A stretch of DNA of 5,623 nucleotides from Tepidisphaeraceae bacterium (GTDB lineage: Bacteria; Planctomycetota; Phycisphaerae; Tepidisphaerales; Tepidisphaeraceae). Shown here piece by piece: positions 1 to 4,688 of the stretch (position 1 is the first letter of the stretch; each line of letters opens with the position of its first letter). The notes beneath the pieces are model-generated. The model made no database searches and was not told the origin of the DNA. It was given only the letters and a program-made list of their open reading frames with translations. The DNA lies in contig JANWHF010000140.1 of NCBI GenBank assembly GCA_025450555.1, positions 1-5,623 on the forward strand. The letters are read 5' to 3'. A program made the translations under genes and the position numbers.

Positions 1-7
1 AGAAACG

Positions 8-35
8 AAAAAACCTCTTCTGCGATAAGAAGAGG
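8..35 (-). terminator. Intrinsic terminator of the SAM-I riboswitch expression platform
   Basis: Read on the minus strand, CCTCTTCT (35-28) pairs perfectly with AGAAGAGG (21-14) across a 6-nt loop and is followed at once by six T residues (13-8). This is a classic Rho-independent terminator: an 8-bp stem with a U tract. It lies 23 nt past the 3' strand of the riboswitch P1 helix. Its 5' arm is also complementary to that P1 strand, so it should work as the SAM-responsive attenuator and not as a plain gene end. The stem is only about half G/C, so strength is moderate. Confidence 0.9.
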
Positions 36-66
36 CTGTTGCTGGCATGGCGAGCATCTTCTTATC
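24..66 (-). promoter_or_regulatory. Antiterminator pairing of the S-box leader
   Basis: On the minus strand, GATAAGAAGA (66-57) is perfectly complementary over 10 bp to TCTTCTTATC (33-24), with 23 nt between the arms. The first arm contains the 3' strand of aptamer helix P1 (66-59). The second overlaps the terminator 5' arm (35-28). The pairing is therefore mutually exclusive with both P1 and the terminator. With SAM bound, P1 should hold 66-59, the terminator forms and transcription stops. Without SAM the antiterminator forms and transcription reads into the gene beyond base 1. The complementarity is seen directly; the switching logic is the known S-box mechanism. Confidence 0.85.
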
Positions 67-197
67 TTCCCCACCACCGGCAAACGTCGCCAGCAGCAGG
101 AGGGAATTAGCACCAAACGCGATCTTCCAAAACGGCAAAGACCTCGCCGGTTGCTGTGGCTTCGCAGGGCCCAACCCTCAGCCACTCTCGATAAGAA
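59..197 (-). promoter_or_regulatory. SAM-I (S-box) riboswitch aptamer
   Basis: The minus-strand RNA from 197 to 59 matches the S-box consensus in order. P1 is TTCTTATC (197-190) with GATAAGAA (66-59), 8 perfect pairs. Next come GAGAGTGGCTGAGGG (189-175) and the inner GGG/CCC helix of P2. The outer P2 pairing is GTGGCT (185-180) with AGCCAC (161-156). GCAACC follows at 154-149. P3 is ACC (151-149) with GGT (114-112), extended by GCGA/TCGC and TCTT/AAGA. The hallmark J3/4 segment GGTGCTAATTCC lies at 114-103. P4 is a 12-bp G-U-rich hairpin (100-89 with 81-70, loop 88-82), followed by GGAAGATAAG. S-boxes bind S-adenosylmethionine and repress methionine or SAM biosynthesis or transport genes. The regulated gene lies off the window below base 1 on the minus strand, so its identity is unknown. 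Confidence 0.95.
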
Positions 198-218
198 CCC
201 TATTCAATTATGGTCAAA

Positions 219-246
219 ATTGTAGAGGGATTGCGACGGGTGTCAA
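219..246 (-). promoter_or_regulatory. Sigma-70-type promoter for the riboswitch leader
   Basis: On the minus strand a perfect -35 box TTGACA (246-241) is followed after 16 nt by TACAAT (224-219), one mismatch from TATAAT. Initiation would fall near 212, about 15 nt before P1 of the S-box aptamer begins. That gives a leader of roughly 205 nt up to the terminator. The promoter sits in the 111-nt gap between the end of the LEPR-XLL gene (308) and the aptamer. The riboswitch gene is therefore likely transcribed independently of the surface-protein genes upstream on the same strand. Confidence 0.75.
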
Positions 247-271
247 TAGCTTTTGCGACGTCGACTCATCA

Positions 272-288
272 CGTTGCTCCGCGCAACG
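272..288 (-). repeat. Short inverted repeat after the LEPR-XLL gene
   Basis: CGTTGC (272-277) and GCAACG (283-288) form a perfect 6-bp stem with a 5-nt loop, 20 nt beyond the stop codon of the minus-strand LEPR-XLL gene. No T tract follows on either strand, so it is not a convincing intrinsic terminator. It may help define the 3' end of that mRNA or be chance. Confidence 0.35.
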
Positions 289-307
289 CCTGCTCTTGTT
301 CCAATCC

Positions 308-790
308 TCAACTGGTGTAAAGAAGGTAGACGCTTCCATTCTTCGTGTTAATTGTATCGCTGCTGGCGCCGCCAACGTAGATGAACACGGGTGTTTGCGA
401 CGCGTTGGCGGTGATGGAATCATTTCCGCCGTTATCGACGTAGGCGATTTCTGTAGCGCTGCCAAAATTGAGAACCTGCGAATTTACAATGATGTACGAA
501 TCGGTAATCGTGACGGTGTCATTGCCGGTAGTTCCATAAACGGTCAGCACGTTGACGGCGGCGGACGTTGCCGCTGCCATAATCGTCTCTGTATTTACAG
601 TCACGGGAGCGTGTCTTTTCGACCTTGATACCCAAGCTGTTTCATTCCCGCCGCTCCGAACGACTTGAAAAGCAACGTGGCTGAAAAGCCGTCGCGATTC
701 GAGGGATTCAATACGTGGATGGACCTTCGCAAGAGCAGTCTTTGCCGCGCGCGGGGAACCAGCATATCGAAATGTTGAAAAACGAAACAT
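308..790 (-). CDS. Short LEPR-XLL-type surface protein with RTX-like GND repeats
   Basis: This 160-residue protein starts at ATG 790. An in-frame TTG two codons upstream is less likely, because AGGAGG sits 9 nt before the ATG. A basic N-terminus leads into IESLESRRLFS (residues 27-37), a variant of the LEPR-XLL motif that marks many exported Planctomycetota proteins. From about residue 80 it has beta-rich segments of the kind seen in calcium-binding RTX-like proteins: LTVYGTTGNDTVTI (82-95), NGGNDSI (120-126) and GGASSDTI (140-147). Members of this class are usually much longer, so this may be a minimal or C-terminally truncated form. The in-frame sequence past the stop shows no further repeats. 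The start is 2 nt past the stop of the PEP-CTERM gene, so the two are almost certainly co-transcribed. Role beyond a likely envelope location is unknown. Confidence 0.82.
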   Translation of the reverse strand: MFRFSTFRYAGSPRAAKTALAKVHPRIESLESRRLFSHVAFQVVRSGGNETAWVSRSKRHAPVTVNTETIMAAATSAAVNVLTVYGTTGNDTVTITDSYIIVNSQVLNFGSATEIAYVDNGGNDSITANASQTPVFIYVGGASSDTINTKNGSVYLLYTS

Positions 791-792
791 TG

Positions 793-1413
793 TCAAACTC
801 CTCCTGCTTTTCGGTCTCGCAAGCCTCGACGCAGCAGAACTCCGCCGAGCCCCAGAACCATGATTGCCACGGATGCAGGCTCGGGCGACTGGACATTATG
901 GACGGCGAGGTTGACTGTGGCCCCCGAGGGAACCGAAGGATCCTCAAATTGGACGTTCATCGGACCTAGATCACCCACTAGAAACGCCGAATAGGCCAGA
1001 TCAGTGTGCGCGACGCCGCCACCGGGAAGAATCAAGGCGGCGCCAAACTGGTCGGCCGAATTTGCTGCTCCGTTCATCTGCACCGTGAACTGCAAAGGGC
1101 CCGGGCTGAAATCGACGAGCGGCTGTGCATCGTAATACTGCGTATTGATGGTGATCCCGCTCGCGAGGCTTCCGTTGACTGAATGGCGGGATGGATCGAG
1201 TGATATATTGTTCCCCACGAAATTGCTGAGCATGACAGAGTCGGGAAGTGTCGCCTGGCTGAAATTGTTAGCAGGTGTAGATGTGACGAACAGGCTGAGC
1301 TGGAGCGGCCCCGTGAATCCAGTTGTGTCCATGTTCACTTGAAGCAGTGCTGATCCGCGGGAAAAGTCAAAGAACATAAGCACTGCAAACGACAACAACA
1401 CAGCACGACGCAT
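793..1413 (-). CDS. PEP-CTERM sorting domain protein
   Basis: This is a 206-residue secreted protein. The N-terminus MRRAVLLSFAVLMFF is a signal peptide. The mature part is Asn/Ser/Thr-rich and beta-like, with no recognised domain. The C-terminus is a textbook PEP-CTERM signal: SPEPASVAIMVLGLGG, with Pro-Glu-Pro at 177-179, a hydrophobic span at about 181-194, then RR at 195-196 and a basic tail. Such tails are recognised by exosortases, which cleave and anchor the protein at the cell surface, usually in exopolysaccharide producers. The start is ATG 1413, preceded by GGAG with 5 nt spacing. The in-frame TTG at 1443 would add ten residues that spoil the signal peptide. The last codons (Ala-Gly-Gly-Val) encode the AGGAGG ribosome site of the next gene. 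No exosortase is in the window. Confidence 0.88.
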   Translation of the reverse strand: MRRAVLLSFAVLMFFDFSRGSALLQVNMDTTGFTGPLQLSLFVTSTPANNFSQATLPDSVMLSNFVGNNISLDPSRHSVNGSLASGITINTQYYDAQPLVDFSPGPLQFTVQMNGAANSADQFGAALILPGGGVAHTDLAYSAFLVGDLGPMNVQFEDPSVPSGATVNLAVHNVQSPEPASVAIMVLGLGGVLLRRGLRDRKAGGV

Positions 1414-1703
1414 GGCTTCTCCGTAAGGGCCTCCTCCAGCCAAAGCTGCCCCTACGCGAACTTCATGCCACCCACCTGCGCGTCGCCTGGCTTGCGATGC
1501 ACAGTAGGACTGGCTGCAGCTCTAGGCAATCAGAAAAATCGAAACTACGTTGACAAACGGATTGCTTATCGATGGAAAGAAATGGCCCGGTAGCGCAACT
1601 TCAGGCCCCGCATCGCGCCGATGAAAAACTGGTGTGCGCCAGCCCGCGACCTGACGGGTGATCTCATGAAGCAAAATTCTTAAATGGCGTCTCGCTCGGC
1701 TGT
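1414..1703 (-). other. Intergenic region and probable leader of the PEP-CTERM unit
   Basis: No credible gene is seen in these 290 bases. On the minus strand, upstream of the PEP-CTERM start, two nested short helices are possible: AGCCA (1492-1488) with TGGCT (1442-1438), and ACGCG (1483-1479) with CGCGT (1458-1454). They would form an imperfect stem ending about 25 nt before the start codon. A weak promoter-like TTGTCA followed after 17 nt by CTGATT lies farther upstream. I compared the stretch with the cyclic-di-GMP riboswitch core and found no match. A TTGACA on the plus strand (1550-1555) has no -10 partner. Confidence 0.3.
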
Positions 1704-1901
1704 TTATGCGACGCGGCGGGTGGGCCTGACCGGCGTCGTGACTGACGTTCTGCCATTGGAAATATGAAGTGATGAAGGCAAGCGCGACTGGAAGGAAACG
1801 ACGGCTAGAGACTCGTTTTCAGTTTCGCGAACCGCTCCAAGCAGGGACAAAATCAGGACGACGCTCGCCAGCCAGGAGAATCCAAGGATCAGCCAGAGCA
1901 T
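1704..1901 (-). CDS. Small single-span membrane protein, hypothetical
   Basis: This 65-residue frame starts at ATG 1901, with GGAGG 4 nt upstream, a somewhat short but usable spacing. Residues 2-24 form a strongly hydrophobic helix (LWLILGFSWLASVVLILSLL), followed by acidic residues RETENE and a polar, Ser/Thr/Arg-rich tail. It has no cysteine, so it is not a lipoprotein. It could be an inner-membrane peptide or have an uncleaved signal. A hairpin lies in its leader (1920-1954). No family is recognised. The clean ribosome site and a well-formed membrane segment argue for a real gene; the short length and unremarkable tail argue for caution. Confidence 0.5.
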   Translation of the reverse strand: MLWLILGFSWLASVVLILSLLGAVRETENESLAVVSFQSRLPSSLHISNGRTSVTTPVRPTRRVA

Positions 1902-1919
1902 TGAGCCTCCAAATCAAAT

Positions 1920-1954
1920 CTGCCTTAAGATTTATCGGAAATCTGTGATGGCAG
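1920..1954 (-). repeat. Two-tier inverted repeat in the leader of the small membrane gene
   Basis: AGATTT (1928-1933) and AAATCT (1939-1944) form a perfect 6-bp stem with a 5-nt loop. They are flanked by CTGCC (1920-1924) and GGCAG (1950-1954), which extend it after an internal loop of 3 and 5 nt. On the minus strand the structure ends about 10 nt before the GGAGG of the 65-residue gene. No T tract follows, so it is more likely a structured leader or an operator than a terminator. It lies between divergent genes. Confidence 0.5.
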
Positions 1955-2075
1955 CTTCACTCACATCCGCTCAATCATATCGACCATTTTTGTTACGCTC
2001 TGAACCGCAAGAATTTGATTCAATAGGAGTTATATGCAATAGTAAAACAAGGTGGAAAGTTGGGTTGTTTGTTTT

Positions 2076-2333
2076 ATGGACCAACCAGCCGATAGCGATC
2101 CAAACGAACTGGCGTTTCAGGAAGAACTCCGTTTGATCAATGAGGCCCCTGCTGCGCACCCCGCAGTCCCGCCGGAACTTGCTTCGATGGAGCTATTCAA
2201 ATCTCCGGTTGGCAGGGGCGAACTGGACCGGCTGTGCGATTCTCGTATTGAACGCTGGTATATGCGGGACTTGGAGCGATTGCGGCTGTGCGCCAAGGCA
2301 ATTCGGCAACTGATCGACACCGGAAAGATATGA
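2076..2333 (+). CDS. Hypothetical 85-residue soluble protein
   Basis: This small charged protein has no recognised family. The N-terminal half is acidic (ADSDPNELAFQEEL, residues 5-18) with a Pro/Ala-rich linker (24-36). The C-terminal half, from about residue 48 to 82, is likely helical and rich in Arg, Leu and Glu (GELDRLCDSRIERWYMRDLE). It contains Cys54 and Cys72. I chose ATG 2076, although it lacks a clear ribosome site. The in-frame GTG at 2052 would add eight residues (starting MESWVV) and also lacks a strong site. The best Shine-Dalgarno nearby (AGGAG at 2025-2029) serves a two-codon reading frame at 2034. Codon use is like that of the neighbours. There are no membrane segments. It probably stands alone, with the next plus-strand candidate about 170 nt away. 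Confidence 0.6.
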   Translation: MDQPADSDPNELAFQEELRLINEAPAAHPAVPPELASMELFKSPVGRGELDRLCDSRIERWYMRDLERLRLCAKAIRQLIDTGKI

Positions 2334-2396
2334 CGGAACGTCTCGATTTCGCACGCACACGGCCGACTCGCCCAGAATGTTCGGCAGCCCGGCCCA

Positions 2397-2419
2397 GGAT
2401 TTTGTATGCGATAAAATCC
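2397..2419. repeat. Perfect 7-bp inverted repeat
   Basis: GGATTTT (2397-2403) and AAAATCC (2413-2419) are perfectly complementary, with a 9-nt loop. A further CC/GG pair (2394-2395 with 2420-2421) adds to the stem after a single bulged A. There is no downstream T tract on either strand, so a simple terminator for the gene ending at 2333 is unlikely. It could be an operator or a processed 3' structure. Confidence 0.4.
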
Positions 2420-2504
2420 GGTATCTAAAACAGTAACAAATCAGTGCGAGAAGACCTAGGCGCTTGGGTTTGGTTCCGGTACAGCGATTGCCCCATGATC
2501 GCCG

Positions 2505-2852
2505 ATGATCGGTTACATGCTTCACCGGCTGCCCGCGGGTCACCGTCCAGTCGATCGGCAAACGGACGTGGGCCCGGATCATCCATTTCCGTTAGGATTT
2601 CCGAACGCTTTCCAACCGACTCGCTGCCGCTTGGCGCTGCGTGGGCATCGGCTGACGTGGCTTGCTGTCGCACCCTTCCATTTACTGGCGATGCTGCTTC
2701 ACCTGATCTGGGTTTGCCTCTGGCTCCCTGATTTGGAGCCCGACGCGGAGGCCGACGACTTGGCCTGGGAATCAGCCGCGGTAAGCGCCTCGCAATTCAA
2801 TCCCAAGCGCGCCGATCATCTGTTGGCAAGCTCCAAGCCTTCAGTGAATTAG
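2505..2852 (+). CDS. Candidate single-span membrane protein, hypothetical
   Basis: This 115-residue frame starts at ATG 2505 (or ATG 2517). An in-frame stop at 2496 excludes a longer N-terminus. Residues 1-49 are basic and Pro-rich. Residues 50-74 form a Trp/Leu-rich hydrophobic helix (LTWLAVAPFHLLAMLLHLIW). An acidic tail follows (LEPDAEADDLAWE, 77-89). The membrane segment bounded by basic and acidic flanks is the main support. No Shine-Dalgarno sequence is visible and no family is recognised. Overlapping frames on both strands are low-complexity and less convincing. It ends 23 nt from the convergent NusG-family gene, with no clear terminator between them. Confidence 0.42.
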   Translation: MIGYMLHRLPAGHRPVDRQTDVGPDHPFPLGFPNAFQPTRCRLALRGHRLTWLAVAPFHLLAMLLHLIWVCLWLPDLEPDAEADDLAWESAAVSASQFNPKRADHLLASSKPSVN

Positions 2853-2874
2853 CTCTGCATCGGGCTGGGCTTGA

Positions 2875-3429
2875 TCAGATGGGATCGAGCTGAGCGCCGC
2901 TCACTTCCATGCTGATGGCCTGCCCCAGCATATCGATTTTTAGAATCAGCCGATCGATACTAAGCCGATCTTCGATGAATCCCTGTAAGCCGCGCAGTGG
3001 CCCAGTCCGCACTTCGACACGCATGCCCTTGGCCAGATAAGGAAAGGGATCGATCGGCACCTTGTGTTGCAGCGCAAGGTGGAGATTGGCCAATTCCCAT
3101 TCGAGCTTGGACTGATCCTTGACTTCGATAATGCGCGCCACCCGTTTAGTGCGGTTTGCGAGATAAGTGTCTTCGACCGTCCCGCGAAGAAACAGATAGC
3201 CGGAAAAAAGGGGCAGCTCGACCTTCGCTTTGCGATTTCCGTAACGACGGGCGAAGACGCCTACAGGCAGGAAATGACCAACCTTTGCCCGCGTCAGATC
3301 CTCGGCCAGCGCCTTTTCCTGCCGGCTCCTGGTGTGGAGGACAAACCATTTGCCTGAAGCCGGAAGATTGCTCATGGTTGACGAAGAGTCGTCGATTTCT
3401 GCGGCTTCGCTCTTCTCATCCTCAACCAT
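2875..3429 (-). CDS. NusG/RfaH-family specialised transcription elongation factor
   Basis: This 184-residue protein is the usual length for the family. After an acidic leader (residues 1-26), the NGN domain starts at GKWFVLHTRSRQEKALAEDL (26-45) and contains ELPLFSGYLFLRG (71-83), the family's PLFPGYLF-type signature. A KOW motif follows (LAKGMRVEVRTGPLRGLQGF, 132-151). Such proteins bind the RNA polymerase clamp and suppress pausing or termination. Housekeeping nusG normally lies near secE and rplK; this gene does not, so it is probably an RfaH/LoaP/UpxY-like paralogue that serves a long operon, often an exopolysaccharide cluster (inference). I chose ATG 3429 because GGAG sits 8 nt upstream and a possible promoter lies within the longer GTG 3507 version. 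It is divergent from the TPR-like gene. Confidence 0.88.
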   Translation of the reverse strand: MVEDEKSEAAEIDDSSSTMSNLPASGKWFVLHTRSRQEKALAEDLTRAKVGHFLPVGVFARRYGNRKAKVELPLFSGYLFLRGTVEDTYLANRTKRVARIIEVKDQSKLEWELANLHLALQHKVPIDPFPYLAKGMRVEVRTGPLRGLQGFIEDRLSIDRLILKIDMLGQAISMEVSGAQLDPI

Positions 3430-3477
3430 TTGGAAAGCTCCAGGCGCCCGGAAGACCGTCGCGATCGGCAGCGATGG

Positions 3478-3507
3478 TTTATAGCGGCGACCCGCTGCAT
3501 CTGCCAC
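3478..3507 (-). promoter_or_regulatory. Possible promoter of the NusG-family gene
   Basis: On the minus strand, GTGGCA (3507-3502, four of six matches to TTGACA) is followed after 18 nt by TATAAA (3483-3478, five of six matches to TATAAT). Initiation would be near 3471, about 40 nt before ATG 3429. If correct, it rules out the upstream GTG 3507 as the start of that protein. The -35 match is weak. Confidence 0.4.
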
Positions 3508-3522
3508 CGCGCGCTTGTGAGC

Positions 3523-3528
3523 TTGACA
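3523..3528 (+). promoter_or_regulatory. Consensus -35 box TTGACA before the TPR-like gene
   Basis: A perfect TTGACA lies 31 nt before ATG 3560 on the plus strand. A good -10 box at the right spacing is missing; the best is CACAGT or CAGTTT around 3544-3551. If it is used, transcription would start within a few bases of the ATG, giving a nearly leaderless mRNA. That would fit the absence of a Shine-Dalgarno sequence there. Confidence 0.35.
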
Positions 3529-3559
3529 TTCCCTGCCGGTCGGCCACAGTTTTCACGAC

Positions 3560-4024
3560 ATGAAAACGCTCCTGGCTATCTTAGCTGCCGCGGGGATCGT
3601 CATCAGCTCAGTGCAATCGGTTCGCGCTGCACCGCCTGTGCCCGGCCAGCCGTTTCAAAGGCCGTCGCCTCTGCGACAGCAACAGCGCGGCCCAACAACG
3701 CAGGCCATGAACTGGGAACAGTGGGTTTCTCTGTTTCGAGATTATCTCGATCTGATCGATGAATTTGCGGCCGTCTCAAAGGATCAATCCTCATCCGGCG
3801 TGGCGGCTGTCGTGTATGCCGAGGATGTGCTCAAAGCGAAAAAACCGCAGGATGCGATCGATTGGTTCAATCAGATTCTGCCGGAAATCAAAGATCCAGT
3901 TGTGCAGCGTGCCGTGCGCCTACGATTGGCCGAGCTGTATCGCACAACCAATCAGCCGGATAAAGCGCTCGAACAGCTTCGAGTATTGATCACTGCCCCT
4001 TCGCCGACACTTCCATCGCATTGA
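3560..4024 (+). CDS. Secreted protein with TPR-like helical repeats
   Basis: The 154-residue product starts with a clear signal peptide: MKTLL, a hydrophobic core to about residue 18, and a likely cleavage after A23 or A24 (SVRA-APPV). A Pro/Gln-rich linker follows (25-46). The rest is helical. Residues from about 83 to 147 resemble two tetratricopeptide-type helix pairs (YAEDVLKAKKPQDAIDWFNQ, then LRLAELYRTTNQPDKALEQL), which typically mediate protein contacts. It is expected in the periplasm or at the envelope. No lipobox cysteine is present. There is no recognisable Shine-Dalgarno sequence before ATG 3560. The gene is divergent from the NusG-family gene, separated by 130 nt, and convergent with the membrane-protein gene. 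The specific partner is unknown. Confidence 0.8.
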   Translation: MKTLLAILAAAGIVISSVQSVRAAPPVPGQPFQRPSPLRQQQRGPTTQAMNWEQWVSLFRDYLDLIDEFAAVSKDQSSSGVAAVVYAEDVLKAKKPQDAIDWFNQILPEIKDPVVQRAVRLRLAELYRTTNQPDKALEQLRVLITAPSPTLPSH

Positions 4025-4080
4025 GGCATGAGCGATTTAAGATAGCGGGGTGGACCGAGACGCGCCAGCGGAGCGCAAAA

Positions 4081-4629
4081 TCACTCCATCTGACGCCGCT
4101 TCTGATCTACATCGTGGATACTCGCGGCAAGTTCCTGCGGCACAACCTCGAAGCCGCGTGGAAGAAGTCTCCTTTTCAAAAACGGTCGGACCATCCTTAC
4201 GACGAACGACATGACCGAAATGATTGTTGTCAAAATCAAGATCGCAATAACGAATACTGTGGCAATCGCCCTGCTGGTGGGGCCGGGCTTATAGGCAATC
4301 CAAAAGTCATTTCGGTCAACTTCGACAGTTCCGGATTTAGGGTCTTTGGATTCAACGAGATAAACCTGATCGATATCTCGATCGATGACGATGGACCGAT
4401 GTAAAGAATTGGCCGAGGCAGAATCGGCGGCCCAATTCCCGACGTTTCCCTTGGCTTCAAGTTGTGCCGGAGTCCCATTGTAGATCGCGTAGAAAACCAT
4501 GGTGTGGTCATCAAACGCGTAAAGGACCACCAAAAGCGGAACTAACAGAGTTGCCAGAACGGTGCCAACGACAAGCGATGAGACGATTACTCGGCGCGTC
4601 GTTGGCCGTGATCTCTGCGACTCATTCAT
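4081..4629 (-). CDS. Hypothetical protein with two membrane spans
   Basis: This 182-residue protein has no recognised family. A basic N-terminus (RSRPTTRR, 6-13) precedes TM1 (14-38). A soluble loop of about 80 residues follows (40-118), containing DRDIDQVYLVE and VEVDRNDFWIAYK. TM2 is at 120-144. The C-terminal tail is basic (RMVRPFLKRR) and then helical and charged (145-182). By the positive-inside rule both termini are cytoplasmic and the loop is exported. The start at ATG 4629 has AGGG 6 nt upstream. It is divergent from the isocitrate dehydrogenase gene with a 59-nt gap, and convergent with the TPR-like gene with a 56-nt gap. A plus-strand frame over the same DNA has no such organisation. 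Confidence 0.75.
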   Translation of the reverse strand: MNESQRSRPTTRRVIVSSLVVGTVLATLLVPLLVVLYAFDDHTMVFYAIYNGTPAQLEAKGNVGNWAADSASANSLHRSIVIDRDIDQVYLVESKDPKSGTVEVDRNDFWIAYKPGPTSRAIATVFVIAILILTTIISVMSFVVRMVRPFLKRRLLPRGFEVVPQELAASIHDVDQKRRQME

Positions 4630-4638
4630 GACCTGCCC

Positions 4639-4666
4639 TTTTCACTTCACGTGGTCCGCATATAGT
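4639..4666 (+). promoter_or_regulatory. Putative promoter of the isocitrate dehydrogenase gene
   Basis: TTTTCA (4639-4644, four of six matches to TTGACA) is followed after 16 nt by TATAGT (4661-4666, five of six matches to TATAAT). Initiation near 4673 would leave a short leader carrying AAGGAG at 4679-4684, directly before ATG 4689. It sits in the 59-nt gap between divergent genes, where a plus-strand promoter is expected. Confidence 0.5.
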
Positions 4667-4688
4667 AACCCCAAAGCGAAGGAGCGGC

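Noticed and set aside
47..628. 193-codon plus-strand open frame at the left end
   Set aside because: It covers the S-box leader and the antisense of the LEPR-XLL gene. It has no motif or ribosome site, and its composition fits a shadow frame.
1444..1700. Possible cyclic-di-GMP (GEMM) riboswitch upstream of the PEP-CTERM gene
   Set aside because: Scattered GCAAGCC and GGTAGC-like strings are present, but not in the order or on the strand required by the GEMM core, and the tetraloop-receptor segments are missing.
2193..2582. 129-codon minus-strand frame across the hypothetical plus-strand genes
   Set aside because: It is Arg-rich and without a domain, has no ribosome site, and overlaps the better-supported 85-residue gene.
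3430..3507. N-terminal extension of the NusG-family protein to GTG 3507
   Set aside because: It would make the protein longer than the family, lacks a ribosome site, and contains a TATAAA promoter-like box. ATG 3429 has GGAG at good spacing.
4014..4045. Terminator between the convergent TPR-like and membrane-protein genes
   Set aside because: Only a 5-bp ATCGC/GCGAT stem with a 12-nt loop is available, and the following T run is two bases long.
4021..4404. 127-codon plus-strand frame overlapping the two-span membrane protein
   Set aside because: The minus-strand frame has two proper membrane helices, positive-inside topology and a ribosome site. The plus frame has none of these.
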